A stretch of 30,838 nucleotides of DNA, taken from Gammaproteobacteria bacterium. GTDB taxonomy: Bacteria; Pseudomonadota; Gammaproteobacteria; Thiomicrospirales; Thiomicrospiraceae. Made by a program: the position numbers and the translations under genes. The notes under the pieces were generated by a model, which was given only the letters and a program-made list of their open reading frames with translations, was not told the origin of the DNA and ran no database searches. The first letter of the stretch is position 1, and each line of letters opens with the position of its first letter. Positions 23,762 through 30,838 of the stretch are shown here, piece by piece. Location of the stretch: assembly GCA_013153955.1 (NCBI GenBank), contig JAADDM010000295.1, forward strand, positions 1 to 30,838. Direction: 5' to 3'.

Positions 23762-24067
23762 TTACCAACTAGCTTTTCTTAAACCGGGAACATCACCTTG
23801 CATAGCTAATTCTCTTAGCATATTACGAGATAAACCGAATTTTTTGTACACGCCGTGTGGGCGTCCAGTTAAACGACAACGATTACGTTGGCGTGTTGGA
23901 GATGCGTTACGAGGAAGAGCTGCAAGCTTTTCCATAGCACCCATACGTTCATCAAAGCTTAATGTCATATCAACAGATGCAGTTTTATATGCATCGCGTT
24001 TTGCTGCGAATTTAGCAACGGTCTTAGCACGTTTCTTTTCGCGTTGAATCATAGATTGCTTAGCCAT
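23762..24067 (-). CDS. rpsN: 30S ribosomal protein S14 (zinc-free, long form)
   Basis: S14 is a late-assembling head protein of the 30S subunit. The 101 residues (MAKQSMIQREKKRAKTVAKF... RCRLTGRPHGVYKKFGLSRN) are the long C-minus form: the CxxC pairs of the short zinc-binding paralogue are missing. The C-terminus GDVPGLRKASW is typical. It lies between rplE and rpsH with gaps of 11 and 12 bases. Confidence 0.98.
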   Translation of the reverse strand: MAKQSMIQREKKRAKTVAKFAAKRDAYKTASVDMTLSFDERMGAMEKLAALPRNASPTRQRNRCRLTGRPHGVYKKFGLSRNMLRELAMQGDVPGLRKASW

Positions 24068-24078
24068 TAGAAAACCCT

Positions 24079-24618
24079 CTATTTCTTAAATGGAAAATTA
24101 AAGGCTTCTAAAAGAGCTTTCGCCTCATCATTCGTGTTTGCAGTCGTGACAAAGTTAACATCCATACCGCGGATTTTGTCTACTTTTTCAAACTCGATTT
24201 CAGGGAAAATAATTTGCTCTTTAAGACCTAAGTTGTAGTTTCCACGACCATCAAATCCGTTTGGGTTAACCCCACGGAAATCTCTTACACGAGGTAGTGA
24301 GATATTGATAAGACGATCTAGGAATTCGTACATCTTAGCGCCACGTAGAGTCACTTTGCACCCTAGTGGATAACCATCACGTACTTTAAAACTCGCAACT
24401 GACTTACGCGCTAAAGTTTTAATAGCCTTTTGACCAGCGATTGCTTCCATATCAGCAACTGCATTGTCTAAAACTTTCTTGTCGCCGATTGCTTCACCGA
24501 CACCCATGTTGATTGTAATCTTAGTCAACTTAGGCGCCTGCATTGGCGACTTATAACCAAACTGTTCCATTAACTTAGAAACGATTTCGTCTTTGTAAAT
24601 TGTTTGTAATCTTGCCAT
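24079..24618 (-). CDS. rplE: 50S ribosomal protein L5
   Basis: L5 binds 5S rRNA and contacts the P-site tRNA from the central protuberance. The 179 residues have KLTKITINMGVGEA near residue 29, SVASFKVRDGYPLGCKVTLR, RVRDFRGVNPNGFDGRGNYN and the C-terminal TTANTNDEAKALLEAFNFPF. Length equals the E. coli protein. In E. coli this gene's start region is the S8 repressor target; no obvious matching hairpin was resolved here. Confidence 0.98.
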   Translation of the reverse strand: MARLQTIYKDEIVSKLMEQFGYKSPMQAPKLTKITINMGVGEAIGDKKVLDNAVADMEAIAGQKAIKTLARKSVASFKVRDGYPLGCKVTLRGAKMYEFLDRLINISLPRVRDFRGVNPNGFDGRGNYNLGLKEQIIFPEIEFEKVDKIRGMDVNFVTTANTNDEAKALLEAFNFPFKK

Positions 24619-24634
24619 CTTTTTACCCTATAGA

Positions 24635-24949
24635 TTAAGCGTCAACCGCTTTACCAGTAGATTTAAAAAAGCGGATTTTAGTATCGCCTTCAACTTTAAC
24701 GCCAACTTTGTCAGCCTTATTTGTCTCAGGGTTTACTAATGCCACATTAGAGGCTTGGATTGGCATCTCTTTAGAAACGATTCCACCTTGTGCACCCGTT
24801 TGAGGGTTACCTTTAGTGTGCTTCTTAACTAGATTGATACCATCAACTAGAACCTTACCATTATCAAGGATTTGAGAAACAGAACCGCGCTTCCCTTTAT
24901 CTTTCCCTGTGATAACAATAATTTCATCACCTTTCTTTAAACGATTCAT
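24635..24949 (-). CDS. rplX: 50S ribosomal protein L24
   Basis: L24 is an assembly initiator near the exit tunnel. The 104 residues contain the KOW motif in the N-terminal half (GDEIIVITGKDKGKRGSVSQ, then DGINLVKKHTKGNPQTG). The upstream AAGGAATAAG gives a good ribosome binding site for the ATG at 24949, 10 bases after rplN. Confidence 0.97.
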   Translation of the reverse strand: MNRLKKGDEIIVITGKDKGKRGSVSQILDNGKVLVDGINLVKKHTKGNPQTGAQGGIVSKEMPIQASNVALVNPETNKADKVGVKVEGDTKIRFFKSTGKAVDA

Positions 24950-24959
24950 ATCTTATTCC

Positions 24960-25328
24960 TTATAGTACTTCAGGAGCTAATGAAACAATTTTCATAAATT
25001 TTTCATTACGCAGCTCACGAGTTACAGGGCCAAAGATACGCGTTCCTACAGGCTCATGTTTTGCATTAAGGATAACAGCAGCGTTGCCGTCAAACTTAAT
25101 CAAAGAACCATCAGGACGTCTAACACCTTTAGCAGTACGAACTACTACAGCATTGTAGACATCACCTTTCTTCACTTTTCCACGTGGCGTTGCTTCTTTA
25201 ACGCTCACTTTAATCACGTCACCTACTCCAGCGTAGCGGCGTTTTGAACCGCCTAACACTTTAATACATTGAACGCGTCGTGCTCCGCTGTTATCAGCAA
25301 CATCAAGCACTGTTTGCATCTGAATCAT
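24960..25328 (-). CDS. rplN: 50S ribosomal protein L14
   Basis: L14 forms inter-subunit bridges on the 50S face and is the binding site of the silencing factor RsfS. The 122 residues begin MIQMQTVLDVADNSGARRVQ and carry RRPDGSLIKFDGNAAVILN and the ending RELRNEKFMKIVSLAPEVL. It opens the spc-type gene group after a 147-base gap that holds a large hairpin and a candidate extended -10. A GGAG site precedes the ATG. Confidence 0.98.
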   Translation of the reverse strand: MIQMQTVLDVADNSGARRVQCIKVLGGSKRRYAGVGDVIKVSVKEATPRGKVKKGDVYNAVVVRTAKGVRRPDGSLIKFDGNAAVILNAKHEPVGTRIFGPVTRELRNEKFMKIVSLAPEVL

Positions 25329-25370
25329 GGTGGTACTCCATCCATAAAATTAAAATTTACTTACAGCACA

Positions 25371-25428
25371 AAAACCACTTAAAAGCTCAGTCCCTGATTA
25401 AATCAGGCTTAAACTTTAGAGTGGTTTT
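25371..25428 (-). terminator. Nested hairpin at the S10/spc boundary (terminator or leader element)
   Basis: Outer arms AAAACCACT (25371-25379) and AGTGGTTTT (25420-25428) pair perfectly and extend inward with one or two bulges (TAAAG/CTTTTA). An inner hairpin CCTGATT-A-AATCAGG (25393-25407) fills the loop. On the minus strand the stem is followed by TTTTTG. It could end part of the S10 transcripts. It also lies directly downstream of a candidate promoter and may instead be a leader structure of the spc genes. Confidence 0.6.
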
Positions 25429-25440
25429 ATTCATTTCCTA

Positions 25441-25449
25441 ATTGTAACA
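25441..25449 (-). promoter_or_regulatory. Candidate spc promoter (extended -10)
   Basis: TGTTACAAT on the minus strand is a near-consensus -10 (TACAAT, 25441-25446) with TGn extension, in the rpsQ-rplN gap. The -35 at 17 bases (TAGCAT) is weak. Transcripts would start near 25434, at the edge of the nested hairpin. Confidence 0.45.
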
Positions 25450-25475
25450 AAACAAATTGGAAAATGCTATAAATT

Positions 25476-25739
25476 TTAGATCTTAGCTTTACTATCAATA
25501 CTCACTAAAGTCCAAGACTTACTTTTTGAGATTGGAGAACATTCCTGAATAGTAACAGTGTCTCCTACTCCGCAAGCATTGTCAGCATCGTGTGCCATTA
25601 CTTTAGTAGATTTTTTAATAAACTTTTTATATTTCGCATGCTTAACAAAGCGTGAAATTGAAACAACGATAGAATCTTGCATACCGTTACTTGTTACAAC
25701 ACCTTGCATTGTGCGAGCTTTCTTTTCTTGTGCAGCCAT
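25476..25739 (-). CDS. rpsQ: 30S ribosomal protein S17
   Basis: S17 is a primary binder of the 16S 5' domain. The 87 residues carry TMQGVVTSNGMQDSIVVSI, KYKKFIKKSTKVMAHDADNA and the signature GDTVTIQECSPISKSKSWTL. It is last in the S10-type group and starts one base after the rpmC stop. Confidence 0.97.
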   Translation of the reverse strand: MAAQEKKARTMQGVVTSNGMQDSIVVSISRFVKHAKYKKFIKKSTKVMAHDADNACGVGDTVTIQECSPISKSKSWTLVSIDSKAKI

Positions 25740-25740
25740 C

Positions 25741-25932
25741 TTACTTACTCACTTTTTGACGAATGATAGTTTTAACTCTAGCAATCGAACGACGAACTTT
25801 TTTCAATTCTGATGAGTTAGATAACTGTCCAGTTGCATTTTGCATTCTTAAGTTGAACTGCTCTTTAAGTAACTCAAGCACTTCAGCATTAAGCTCTTCA
25901 ACTGTTTTTTCGTTTAGTTCTTTAGAAGTCAT
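25741..25932 (-). CDS. rpmC: 50S ribosomal protein L29
   Basis: L29 lies at the polypeptide exit and helps form the trigger factor and SRP docking site with L23. The 63 residues form two helices, with EQFNLRMQNATGQLSNSSEL and the signature KKVRRSIARVKTIIRQK (near the C-terminus). The ATG directly abuts the L16 stop, suggesting coupled translation. Confidence 0.97.
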   Translation of the reverse strand: MTSKELNEKTVEELNAEVLELLKEQFNLRMQNATGQLSNSSELKKVRRSIARVKTIIRQKVSK

Positions 25933-26346
25933 TTACATCACCGTCTTCATTACAACTTGTGTTTTAAAAGGTAGTTTTGCAGCCGCAAGCTCGAAAGCTT
26001 CACGGGCTAGCTTTTCTTCAACACCCTGGATTTCGTATAAAACACGACCAGGCTGAATCTGAGCTACCCAATATTCTACACTCCCTTTACCCTTACCCAT
26101 ACGCACTTCAAGAGGCTTATTTGTAATTGGCTTATCAGGGAATACACGAATCCAAATTTTTGCACCACGTTTTACGTGACGAGTCATAACACGACGACCA
26201 GCTTCGATCTGACGTGAAGTCATTCTTCCGCGCTCTAAGGCTTTAAGACCGAAATCACCAAAGCTAACTTTGTTTCCGACTTGCGCCAAACCACGGTTAC
26301 GTCCTTTGTGTACTTTTCTAAATTTAGTACGTTTAGGCATTAACAT
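25933..26346 (-). CDS. rplP: 50S ribosomal protein L16
   Basis: L16 organises the A-site tRNA binding region of 50S. The 137 residues begin MLMPKRTKFRKVHKGRNRG and contain KRGAKIWIRVFPDKPITNKP and VRMGKGKGSVEYWVAQIQPG. The Arg of VRMGKGKG corresponds to E. coli Arg81, known to be hydroxylated by RoxA (YcfD); whether that enzyme is present is unknown. It follows rpsC by 15 bases. Confidence 0.98.
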   Translation of the reverse strand: MLMPKRTKFRKVHKGRNRGLAQVGNKVSFGDFGLKALERGRMTSRQIEAGRRVMTRHVKRGAKIWIRVFPDKPITNKPLEVRMGKGKGSVEYWVAQIQPGRVLYEIQGVEEKLAREAFELAAAKLPFKTQVVMKTVM

Positions 26347-26361
26347 AGTAAGTTATCCTTT

Positions 26362-27042
26362 TTATTTACGGCCTTTCTTGCCCTTAGACGGTGCATTGTC
26401 AGTTAATGACAACTTCCCAAGTTTCTCACCTTTGAAGATCCAAACTTTAACACCGATCTTACCGTAGGTAGTATCAGCTTCAAAAGTTGAATAATCGATA
26501 TCAGCACGGAAAGTATGAAGCGGTACACGACCTTCTCTATACCACTCACCACGTGCAATATCAGCACCGTTTAAACGACCAGAAACCGCAACCTTGATCC
26601 CTTCAGCACCAAGACGCATTGCATTACCTACAGCACGCTTCATTGCACGACGGAACTGGATACGCTTCTCTAACTGCTGACAGATACTCTCTGCAACAAG
26701 TCTAGCATCTAGCTCTGGTGTTTTGATCTCTTCAATATTGATATTCACTTGCATACCAGTCATTGCTGACAAAGAACGCTTTAGCTTCTCAATATCTTCA
26801 CCCTTCTTACCAATAACAACACCTGGACGTGCAGTATGGATCGTTACACGAACTCCATTTGCAACACGTTCAATGTGAATCTTACTAACAGAAGCATGAC
26901 CTAATTTACTGTGTAGTTCCTTACGGATTTCAACATCACTGACAAGAAAATCAGAAAAGTTCTTACTATCCGCATACCAACGTGCATTCCAGTCTTTACT
27001 AATACCAAGACGAATACCAATAGGATGTACTTTTTGACCCAT
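26362..27042 (-). CDS. rpsC: 30S ribosomal protein S3
   Basis: S3 lines the mRNA entry channel with S4 and S5. The 226 residues begin MGQKVHPIGIRLGISKDWNA, have a KH domain near 40-110 (VTIHTARPGVVIGKKGEDIE with the GxxG loop GKKG) and the C-terminal domain ARGEWYREGRVPLHTFRADI followed by TTYGKIGVKVWIFKGE. A basic tail ends it. It is 11 bases after rplV. Confidence 0.98.
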   Translation of the reverse strand: MGQKVHPIGIRLGISKDWNARWYADSKNFSDFLVSDVEIRKELHSKLGHASVSKIHIERVANGVRVTIHTARPGVVIGKKGEDIEKLKRSLSAMTGMQVNINIEEIKTPELDARLVAESICQQLEKRIQFRRAMKRAVGNAMRLGAEGIKVAVSGRLNGADIARGEWYREGRVPLHTFRADIDYSTFEADTTYGKIGVKVWIFKGEKLGKLSLTDNAPSKGKKGRK

Positions 27043-27053
27043 TCTGATTCTCC

Positions 27054-27386
27054 TTATTTTTCGCCAACAGTCACAGTAATGTGACTGATACGCTTTAAGA
27101 TACGGTTTCCACGACCCTTAGCACGAGCGCGCATGCGCTTCATGATTGGTCCAGCATTTACGTATGCTGCGGTTACCATTAACTCATCGATGTCAGCGCC
27201 TTCATTGTTCTCGGCGTTAGCGATGGCTGAGTTTAATACCGTTTTAATCAAGTCTGCTGCTTTCTTATCGCTGAACGCTAAGATGTTGATAGCAGTCTCG
27301 ATATCTTTACCACGGATTTGATCAATAACTAAGCGCGCTTTCTGAGGCGAAATACGAGCAAATTTATGTGTAGCACTTACTTGCAT
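27054..27386 (-). CDS. rplV: 50S ribosomal protein L22
   Basis: L22 lines the exit tunnel; its beta hairpin is a site of macrolide resistance mutations in other species. The 110 residues begin MQVSATHKFARISPQKARLV and end with the hairpin/strand MKRMRARAKGRGNRILKRIS and HITVTV. I use ATG 27386, six bases after GGAG. The frame extends four codons to a TTG at 27398 that contains this ribosome binding site. Confidence 0.97.
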   Translation of the reverse strand: MQVSATHKFARISPQKARLVIDQIRGKDIETAINILAFSDKKAADLIKTVLNSAIANAENNEGADIDELMVTAAYVNAGPIMKRMRARAKGRGNRILKRISHITVTVGEK

Positions 27387-27398
27387 AATATTCTCCAA

Positions 27399-27674
27399 TT
27401 AACGCTTAGACTTCTTATCAGCAGCATGACCGCGATAAGTACGAGTTAATGAAAACTCGCCTAGCTTATGACCAACCATGTTTTCAGATACGAAAACCGG
27501 AATGTGCTCTTTACCATTATGAACTGCGATTGTCATACCAATCATGTCAGGAAGAATCATAGATCTTCTTGACCAAGTTTTAATGGGACGTTTATTACCA
27601 GATTCTTGTGCCTCGATCACTTTCTTATACAAGTGATTATCAACAAAAGGTCCTTTTTTAACTGAACGTGGCAT
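27399..27674 (-). CDS. rpsS: 30S ribosomal protein S19
   Basis: S19 pairs with S13 in the 30S head near the A site. The 91 residues begin MPRSVKKGPFVDNHLYKKV and contain IKTWSRRSMILPDMIGMTIA and the signature VGHKLGEFSLTRTYRGH. It is located between rplB and rplV with gaps of 12 bases on each side. Confidence 0.98.
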   Translation of the reverse strand: MPRSVKKGPFVDNHLYKKVIEAQESGNKRPIKTWSRRSMILPDMIGMTIAVHNGKEHIPVFVSENMVGHKLGEFSLTRTYRGHAADKKSKR

Positions 27675-27686
27675 CAGTGTCCTTCC

Positions 27687-28517
27687 TTATTTTTTATTAC
27701 GTCTACGTACGATCATTCCATCAGTACGCTTATTGCTACGAGTCTTCTTACCTTTGGTAGGAACACCCCATGGAGTACATGGGTTACGACCACCAGAAGT
27801 ACGACCTTCACCACCACCGTGAGGGTGATCAACCGGGTTCATCGCCACACCACGAACGGTAGGACGAATACCACGCCAGCGCGAAGCACCAGCTTTACCA
27901 AGTTTACGAAGGCTATGCTCAGCATTTCCAACTTCACCGATAGTTGCTTTACATTCCGCAAGAATCTTACGCATCTCACCAGAACGAAGCTTAAGAAGTA
28001 CATATGCACCATCTCTACCCGCGATAGAAGCTGAAACACCCGCACTACGTGCAATTTGAGCACCTTTACCAGGACGCATCTCTACGTTGTGGATAACAGT
28101 ACCTACTGGGATGTTTCTTAGCGGCATGCAGTTACCTGCCTTGATCGCTACTAATTCACCAGACTCAACAACATCACCTGCTACTAACCCTTTAGGGGCG
28201 ATAATATATGCACGTGCACCATCAGCATACTTAAGTAATGCGATGTGAGCTGAACGGTTAGGATCATACTCTAAGTGCTCAACAGTTGCCGGAACACCTG
28301 TTTTGTTACGCAAGAAATCAACCATACGGTAATGCTGCTTGTGACCACCACCGTGGTGACGTACAGTAATACGACCGTTGTTGTTACGACCACCAGATTT
28401 AGACTTCTTCTCTAGTAACGCTGCGTGAGGCTTACCTTTGTGCAATGTTGATTCAACAATGTGAACCATAAAACGACGACCTGGTGAGGTCGGTTTTGAC
28501 TTTTTAATAATTGCCAT
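27687..28517 (-). CDS. rplB: 50S ribosomal protein L2
   Basis: L2 is needed for subunit association and peptidyl transferase activity. The 276 residues include SKSGGRNNNGRITVRHHGGG (about 41-60), VGTVIHNVEMRPGKGAQIAR and the invariant AMNPVDHPHGGGEGRTSGG, whose His corresponds to His229 of E. coli. The basic C-terminus is intact. It follows rplW by 11 bases. Confidence 0.98.
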   Translation of the reverse strand: MAIIKKSKPTSPGRRFMVHIVESTLHKGKPHAALLEKKSKSGGRNNNGRITVRHHGGGHKQHYRMVDFLRNKTGVPATVEHLEYDPNRSAHIALLKYADGARAYIIAPKGLVAGDVVESGELVAIKAGNCMPLRNIPVGTVIHNVEMRPGKGAQIARSAGVSASIAGRDGAYVLLKLRSGEMRKILAECKATIGEVGNAEHSLRKLGKAGASRWRGIRPTVRGVAMNPVDHPHGGGEGRTSGGRNPCTPWGVPTKGKKTRSNKRTDGMIVRRRNKK

Positions 28518-28528
28518 TTTGTAACTCC

Positions 28529-28825
28529 TTACTCAGCAGCCGCAAAATCAATTTCTTGGCCAGCTGCCAAACGAACGATAGCCTTACGGATACCATTACG
28601 TTGACCTTGACGACCTTTAAAGATTTTACGCTTACCTTTAATGTTGATCATATTCACAGACTGAACTTTAACGTCGAATAGAGACTCTACCGCTGCTTTA
28701 ACTTCAGGCTTAGTTGCTGTTGGCTCAACTTTGAACACATACTGCTCACGAGAATCAGCTAATAAAGCTGCTTTCTCAGAGATATGTGGAGCTAGCAATA
28801 CTTTTAGAATTCTTTCATTGTTCAT
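28529..28825 (-). CDS. rplW: 50S ribosomal protein L23
   Basis: L23 is the main docking protein for trigger factor and SRP at the tunnel exit. The 98 residues contain LKVLLAPHISEKAALLAD near the N-terminus, FKVEPTATKPEVKAAVESLF and the loop region GKRKIFKGRQGQRNGIRKA. Its ATG overlaps the rplD stop by four bases (ATGA), giving direct translational coupling. Confidence 0.98.
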   Translation of the reverse strand: MNNERILKVLLAPHISEKAALLADSREQYVFKVEPTATKPEVKAAVESLFDVKVQSVNMINIKGKRKIFKGRQGQRNGIRKAIVRLAAGQEIDFAAAE

Positions 28826-29442
28826 GCTAATTGCTCCTCTAGCTGCTTAACAGCGCCTTGAGTCATCACAACTGTCTTGAAACCAATCAGGCTTACAGGA
28901 TCAATAGATGCAACATCACAAACATCTGCGTTATAAAGGTTACGTGAAGACAGGTACAAATACTCGTCAAAACCTTCAGTAATAACTAAAGCATCTGCCA
29001 CATTCAATGTTGCAAGGTTTGCTTTAAATTCTTTTGTCTTTGGCGCATCAACTTTAAAGTCATCAACGATAACTAGACGACCAGAGCGATTTAACTCAGC
29101 AACAATAGAACGCATCGCACCGCGATACATTTTTTTGTTTACTTTTTCAGAGAAATCACGGTTATGACCAGGGAACGCACGTCCACCACCGACCCAAATA
29201 GGGCTACGGCTAGTACCAGCACGAGCTCGACCAGTTCCTTTTTGATTCCAAGGCTTAGCACCACCACCACTTACTGCTGAACGGTTCTTTTGGGCTTTTG
29301 TACCCGCGCGAGCGCCATTCATATATGCAGTAACTACTTGGTGTACTAATGCTTCATTGAAATCTGTTCCAAATAAAGCGTCAGAAACAGAAACTGTTCC
29401 ATTTTCTTTACCTGTTGCTAATTCGATTAATTTTAAATCCAT
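28822..29442 (-). CDS. rplD: 50S ribosomal protein L4
   Basis: L4 lines the exit tunnel with L22; in E. coli it also represses the S10 operon through its leader. The 206 residues carry KNRSAVSGGGAKPWNQKGTG and RAGTSRSPIWVGGGRAFPG, the tunnel loop. I use ATG 29442 (MDLKLIELATG), eight bases after the AGG of an AGGTGA site. The ATG at 29445 and the GTG at 29451 lie closer to or inside that site. Confidence 0.96.
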   Translation of the reverse strand: MDLKLIELATGKENGTVSVSDALFGTDFNEALVHQVVTAYMNGARAGTKAQKNRSAVSGGGAKPWNQKGTGRARAGTSRSPIWVGGGRAFPGHNRDFSEKVNKKMYRGAMRSIVAELNRSGRLVIVDDFKVDAPKTKEFKANLATLNVADALVITEGFDEYLYLSSRNLYNADVCDVASIDPVSLIGFKTVVMTQGAVKQLEEQLA

Positions 29443-29451
29443 CATGCTCAC

Positions 29452-30090
29452 CTATTTAACAGCTTTACGAACAATAACAGTACCGTTCTTAGCACCAGGG
29501 ACAGCGCCCTTAATCAATAACAGACCATTCTCTGCATCAACTTTCACTAAATCCAAGTTCTGTGTTGTTTGACGAACATCACCCATATGTCCAGACATTT
29601 TCTTACCTTTGAAAACGCGACCTGGAGTTTGGTTTTGCCCGATTGAACCGTTAGAACGGTGAGAAATAGAGTTACCGTGCGTTGCATCTTGCATCGTAAA
29701 GTTATGACGCTTAATACCACCTTGGAAACCTTTACCTTTCGTAGTTCCCGTAACATCTACAACCGAAATCTCGTTGAAACGCTCAACTGTAAGTTCAGAA
29801 CCTACCTCTAAACCTTCAGCTTCTTCAGCTGAATCAACACGAAATTCCCATAGACCTTTTCCAGCTTCAACACCCGCTTTCGCGAACTGTCCAGCTGCTG
29901 GTTTGTTAACACGTCCAGCGTGTACAGTACCAGTTGTAACTTGAATTGCAGAATAACCGTCTGTTTCAAGTGTTTTGATCTGAGTGATGCGGTTCGGCTG
30001 AACCTCTACAACCGTTACCGGAGTAGATACACCATTCGCGTCAAACACACGAGTCATGCCGATTTTCTTACCAATGATACCAATACTCAT
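29452..30090 (-). CDS. rplC: 50S ribosomal protein L3
   Basis: L3 is an early assembly protein reaching the peptidyl transferase centre. The 212 residues begin MSIGIIGKKIGMTRVFDANG and carry GTTKGKGFQGGIKRHNF and GSIGQNQTPGRVFKGKKMSG. In the latter, the first Gln after GSIG aligns with the Gln methylated by PrmB in E. coli. It lies 61 bases after rpsJ, the widest gap within the S10 group. Confidence 0.98.
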   Translation of the reverse strand: MSIGIIGKKIGMTRVFDANGVSTPVTVVEVQPNRITQIKTLETDGYSAIQVTTGTVHAGRVNKPAAGQFAKAGVEAGKGLWEFRVDSAEEAEGLEVGSELTVERFNEISVVDVTGTTKGKGFQGGIKRHNFTMQDATHGNSISHRSNGSIGQNQTPGRVFKGKKMSGHMGDVRQTTQNLDLVKVDAENGLLLIKGAVPGAKNGTVIVRKAVK

Positions 30091-30151
30091 ATCATTTCCT
30101 CATTATTATTAACTATCAGTTATAACGATTGATAACTGACCGAACTACAAA

Positions 30152-30463
30152 TTAACGTAATTCTAATTGAACATCTACACCAGCAGCCAAATCTAGCTTC
30201 ATCAATGCATCAACAGTCTTCTCTGTTGGATCAACGATGTCTAGTAAACGCTTGTGAGTACGAATTTCATACTGATCACGAGCGTCTTTATTGACGTGTG
30301 GTGAGATTAGGATTGTGAAACGTTCTTTACGAGTCGGCATCGGAATAGGACCACGTACTTGCGCCCCTGTTCTCTTAGCTGTTTCTGTAATTTCACGAGC
30401 AGACTGATCGATCAAACGATGATCAAATGCTTTTAAACGAATACGAATATTCTGAGTTGCCAT
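30152..30463 (-). CDS. rpsJ: 30S ribosomal protein S10 (NusE)
   Basis: S10 is a head protein of 30S and, as NusE, joins NusB in antitermination complexes and links RNA polymerase to ribosomes via NusG. The 103 residues show IRIRLKAFDHRLIDQSAREI, the extended loop GAQVRGPIPMPTRKERFTIL and the conserved DQYEIRTHKRLLDIVDPTEK. It is the first gene of the S10 operon, behind an own promoter about 70 bases upstream. Confidence 0.98.
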   Translation of the reverse strand: MATQNIRIRLKAFDHRLIDQSAREITETAKRTGAQVRGPIPMPTRKERFTILISPHVNKDARDQYEIRTHKRLLDIVDPTEKTVDALMKLDLAAGVDVQLELR

Positions 30464-30532
30464 AATCTCTGTCTCATTTATTTAACAAAATTAAAGGGCT
30501 GTATATTTAACACATACAAAACCGAGGCGCGG

Positions 30533-30561
30533 ATTATACCAACATATTTTAATTAAAACAA
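30533..30561 (-). promoter_or_regulatory. Strong S10 operon promoter
   Basis: On the minus strand TTGTTT (30556-30561), a 17-base spacer and TATAAT (30533-30538) with the TGn extension (TGGTATAAT) are followed by a G+C-rich discriminator (CCGCGCC). The start would be near 30526, leaving a leader of only about 63 bases before rpsJ. The remainder of this 353-bp gap holds the tuf terminator and otherwise nothing I can assign. Confidence 0.88.
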
Positions 30562-30751
30562 GCCCTTATTAAGCATTGCATGTCAGGCTGACCATTAACA
30601 CGCCTCTTGATTCCCTCTGGTTTTTATTTCTTTTATGCCACCCTCGTCCCTTTTGAAACCACACTCCCTCCAGTTTTCTACCCACCCTAAACGGTTCGAC
30701 TCTGCCATTGACTTAACTCGAATGCTTTTGCATATATTTATGCTGGACACA

Positions 30752-30779
30752 AAAAAAGGGAGCCGAAGCTCCCTTTTTT
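30752..30779 (-). terminator. Rho-independent terminator after tuf
   Basis: GGGAGC-TTCG-GCTCCC on the minus strand, extended by A/T pairs, gives a stem capped by the very stable C(UUCG)G tetraloop and followed by seven T residues. It lies 37 bases past the upstream gene's stop and separates it from the S10 operon. Confidence 0.95.
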
Positions 30780-30816
30780 ATTAAGTGTTTACTCTACGTA
30801 AACTAGCGTTTAAAGA

Positions 30817-30838
30817 CTAGTCTAGGATTTTAGCAACA
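30817..30838 (-). CDS. tuf: C-terminal end of a gene, probably elongation factor Tu
   Basis: Only the last six codons and a TAG stop are inside the window. They read VAKILD, which fits the usual C-terminus of EF-Tu (GVVAKI/V...). The position directly upstream of rpsJ, where str operons end with tuf, supports this. The assignment rests mainly on context, because six residues are too few on their own. Confidence 0.7.

Noticed and set aside
17087..30463. Numerous opposite-strand frames of 60-115 codons within the ribosomal genes
   Set aside because: Every one lies over a confidently assigned ribosomal gene, and none shows a start signal or a recognisable product.
30595..30708. 37-codon minus-strand frame between tuf and rpsJ (MAESNRLGWVEN...)
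   Set aside because: No ribosome binding site, no recognisable motif, and it does not resemble L36 or another small ribosomal protein.
1..30838. Search by eye for CRISPR arrays, insertion sequences, tRNA or rRNA genes and attachment sites
   Set aside because: No spaced direct repeats, transposase frames, terminal repeats or cloverleaf patterns were seen; the conserved gene orders look undisturbed.

Overview
The window (30,838 bases, moderate G+C) is a chromosomal housekeeping region from a gammaproteobacterium. The evidence is the gene order: rplU-rpmA-obgE-proB divergent from ispB, uvrA next to an MFS gene and ssb, and an intact str/S10/spc/alpha ribosomal block ending rpoA-rplQ. The protein sequences look most like the sulfur-oxidising Thiomicrospira/Hydrogenovibrio/Thiomicrorhabdus group; that placement is inference from memory of family sequences, not a search.

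Layout. (1) 1-1300, minus strand: groES and the 5' part of groEL behind a perfect CIRCE operator and a sigma-32-like promoter. (2) 1320-4670, minus strand: rplU-rpmA, then obgE-proB, separated by a strong terminator. (3) 4868-5981, plus strand: ispB, ended by a 23-bp perfect-stem terminator shared with the convergent gene that follows. (4) 5998-8311: an unrecognised minus-strand gene and a divergent plus-strand patatin-like lipoprotein. (5) 8353-14424: ssb and a YajR-like MFS transporter (minus) facing uvrA (plus), with a periplasmic SIMPL-domain gene inserted between. (6) 14528-17008: a secreted DUF2927 protein (plus), convergent with tatD-family hydrolase and tcdA (minus). (7) 17051-30561, minus strand: 26 genes from rpsJ to rplQ, corresponding to the S10, spc and alpha operons, with breaks of 147 bp (rpsQ/rplN) and 86 bp (secY/rpsM) at the classical operon boundaries. 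(8) 30595-30838: intergenic sequence, a UUCG-loop terminator, and the last codons of a gene that reads as the end of EF-Tu (tuf).

The genes mostly serve translation (ribosomal proteins, EF-Tu, Obg GTPase, tRNA modification by TcdA), protein folding and export (GroESL, SecY), transcription (RpoA), DNA repair and replication (UvrA, SSB), quinone side chains (IspB) and proline synthesis (ProB). The less ordinary material is a scattered set of envelope or unknown genes between the conserved blocks (5998-6609, 6822-8210, 10633-11436, 14528-15385). I found no mobile element, CRISPR array, tRNA or rRNA, and no convincing undescribed multi-gene system. The best leads are the unknown gene at 5998-6609, the absence of rpmJ from the secY-rpsM junction, and structured leaders at operon boundaries.
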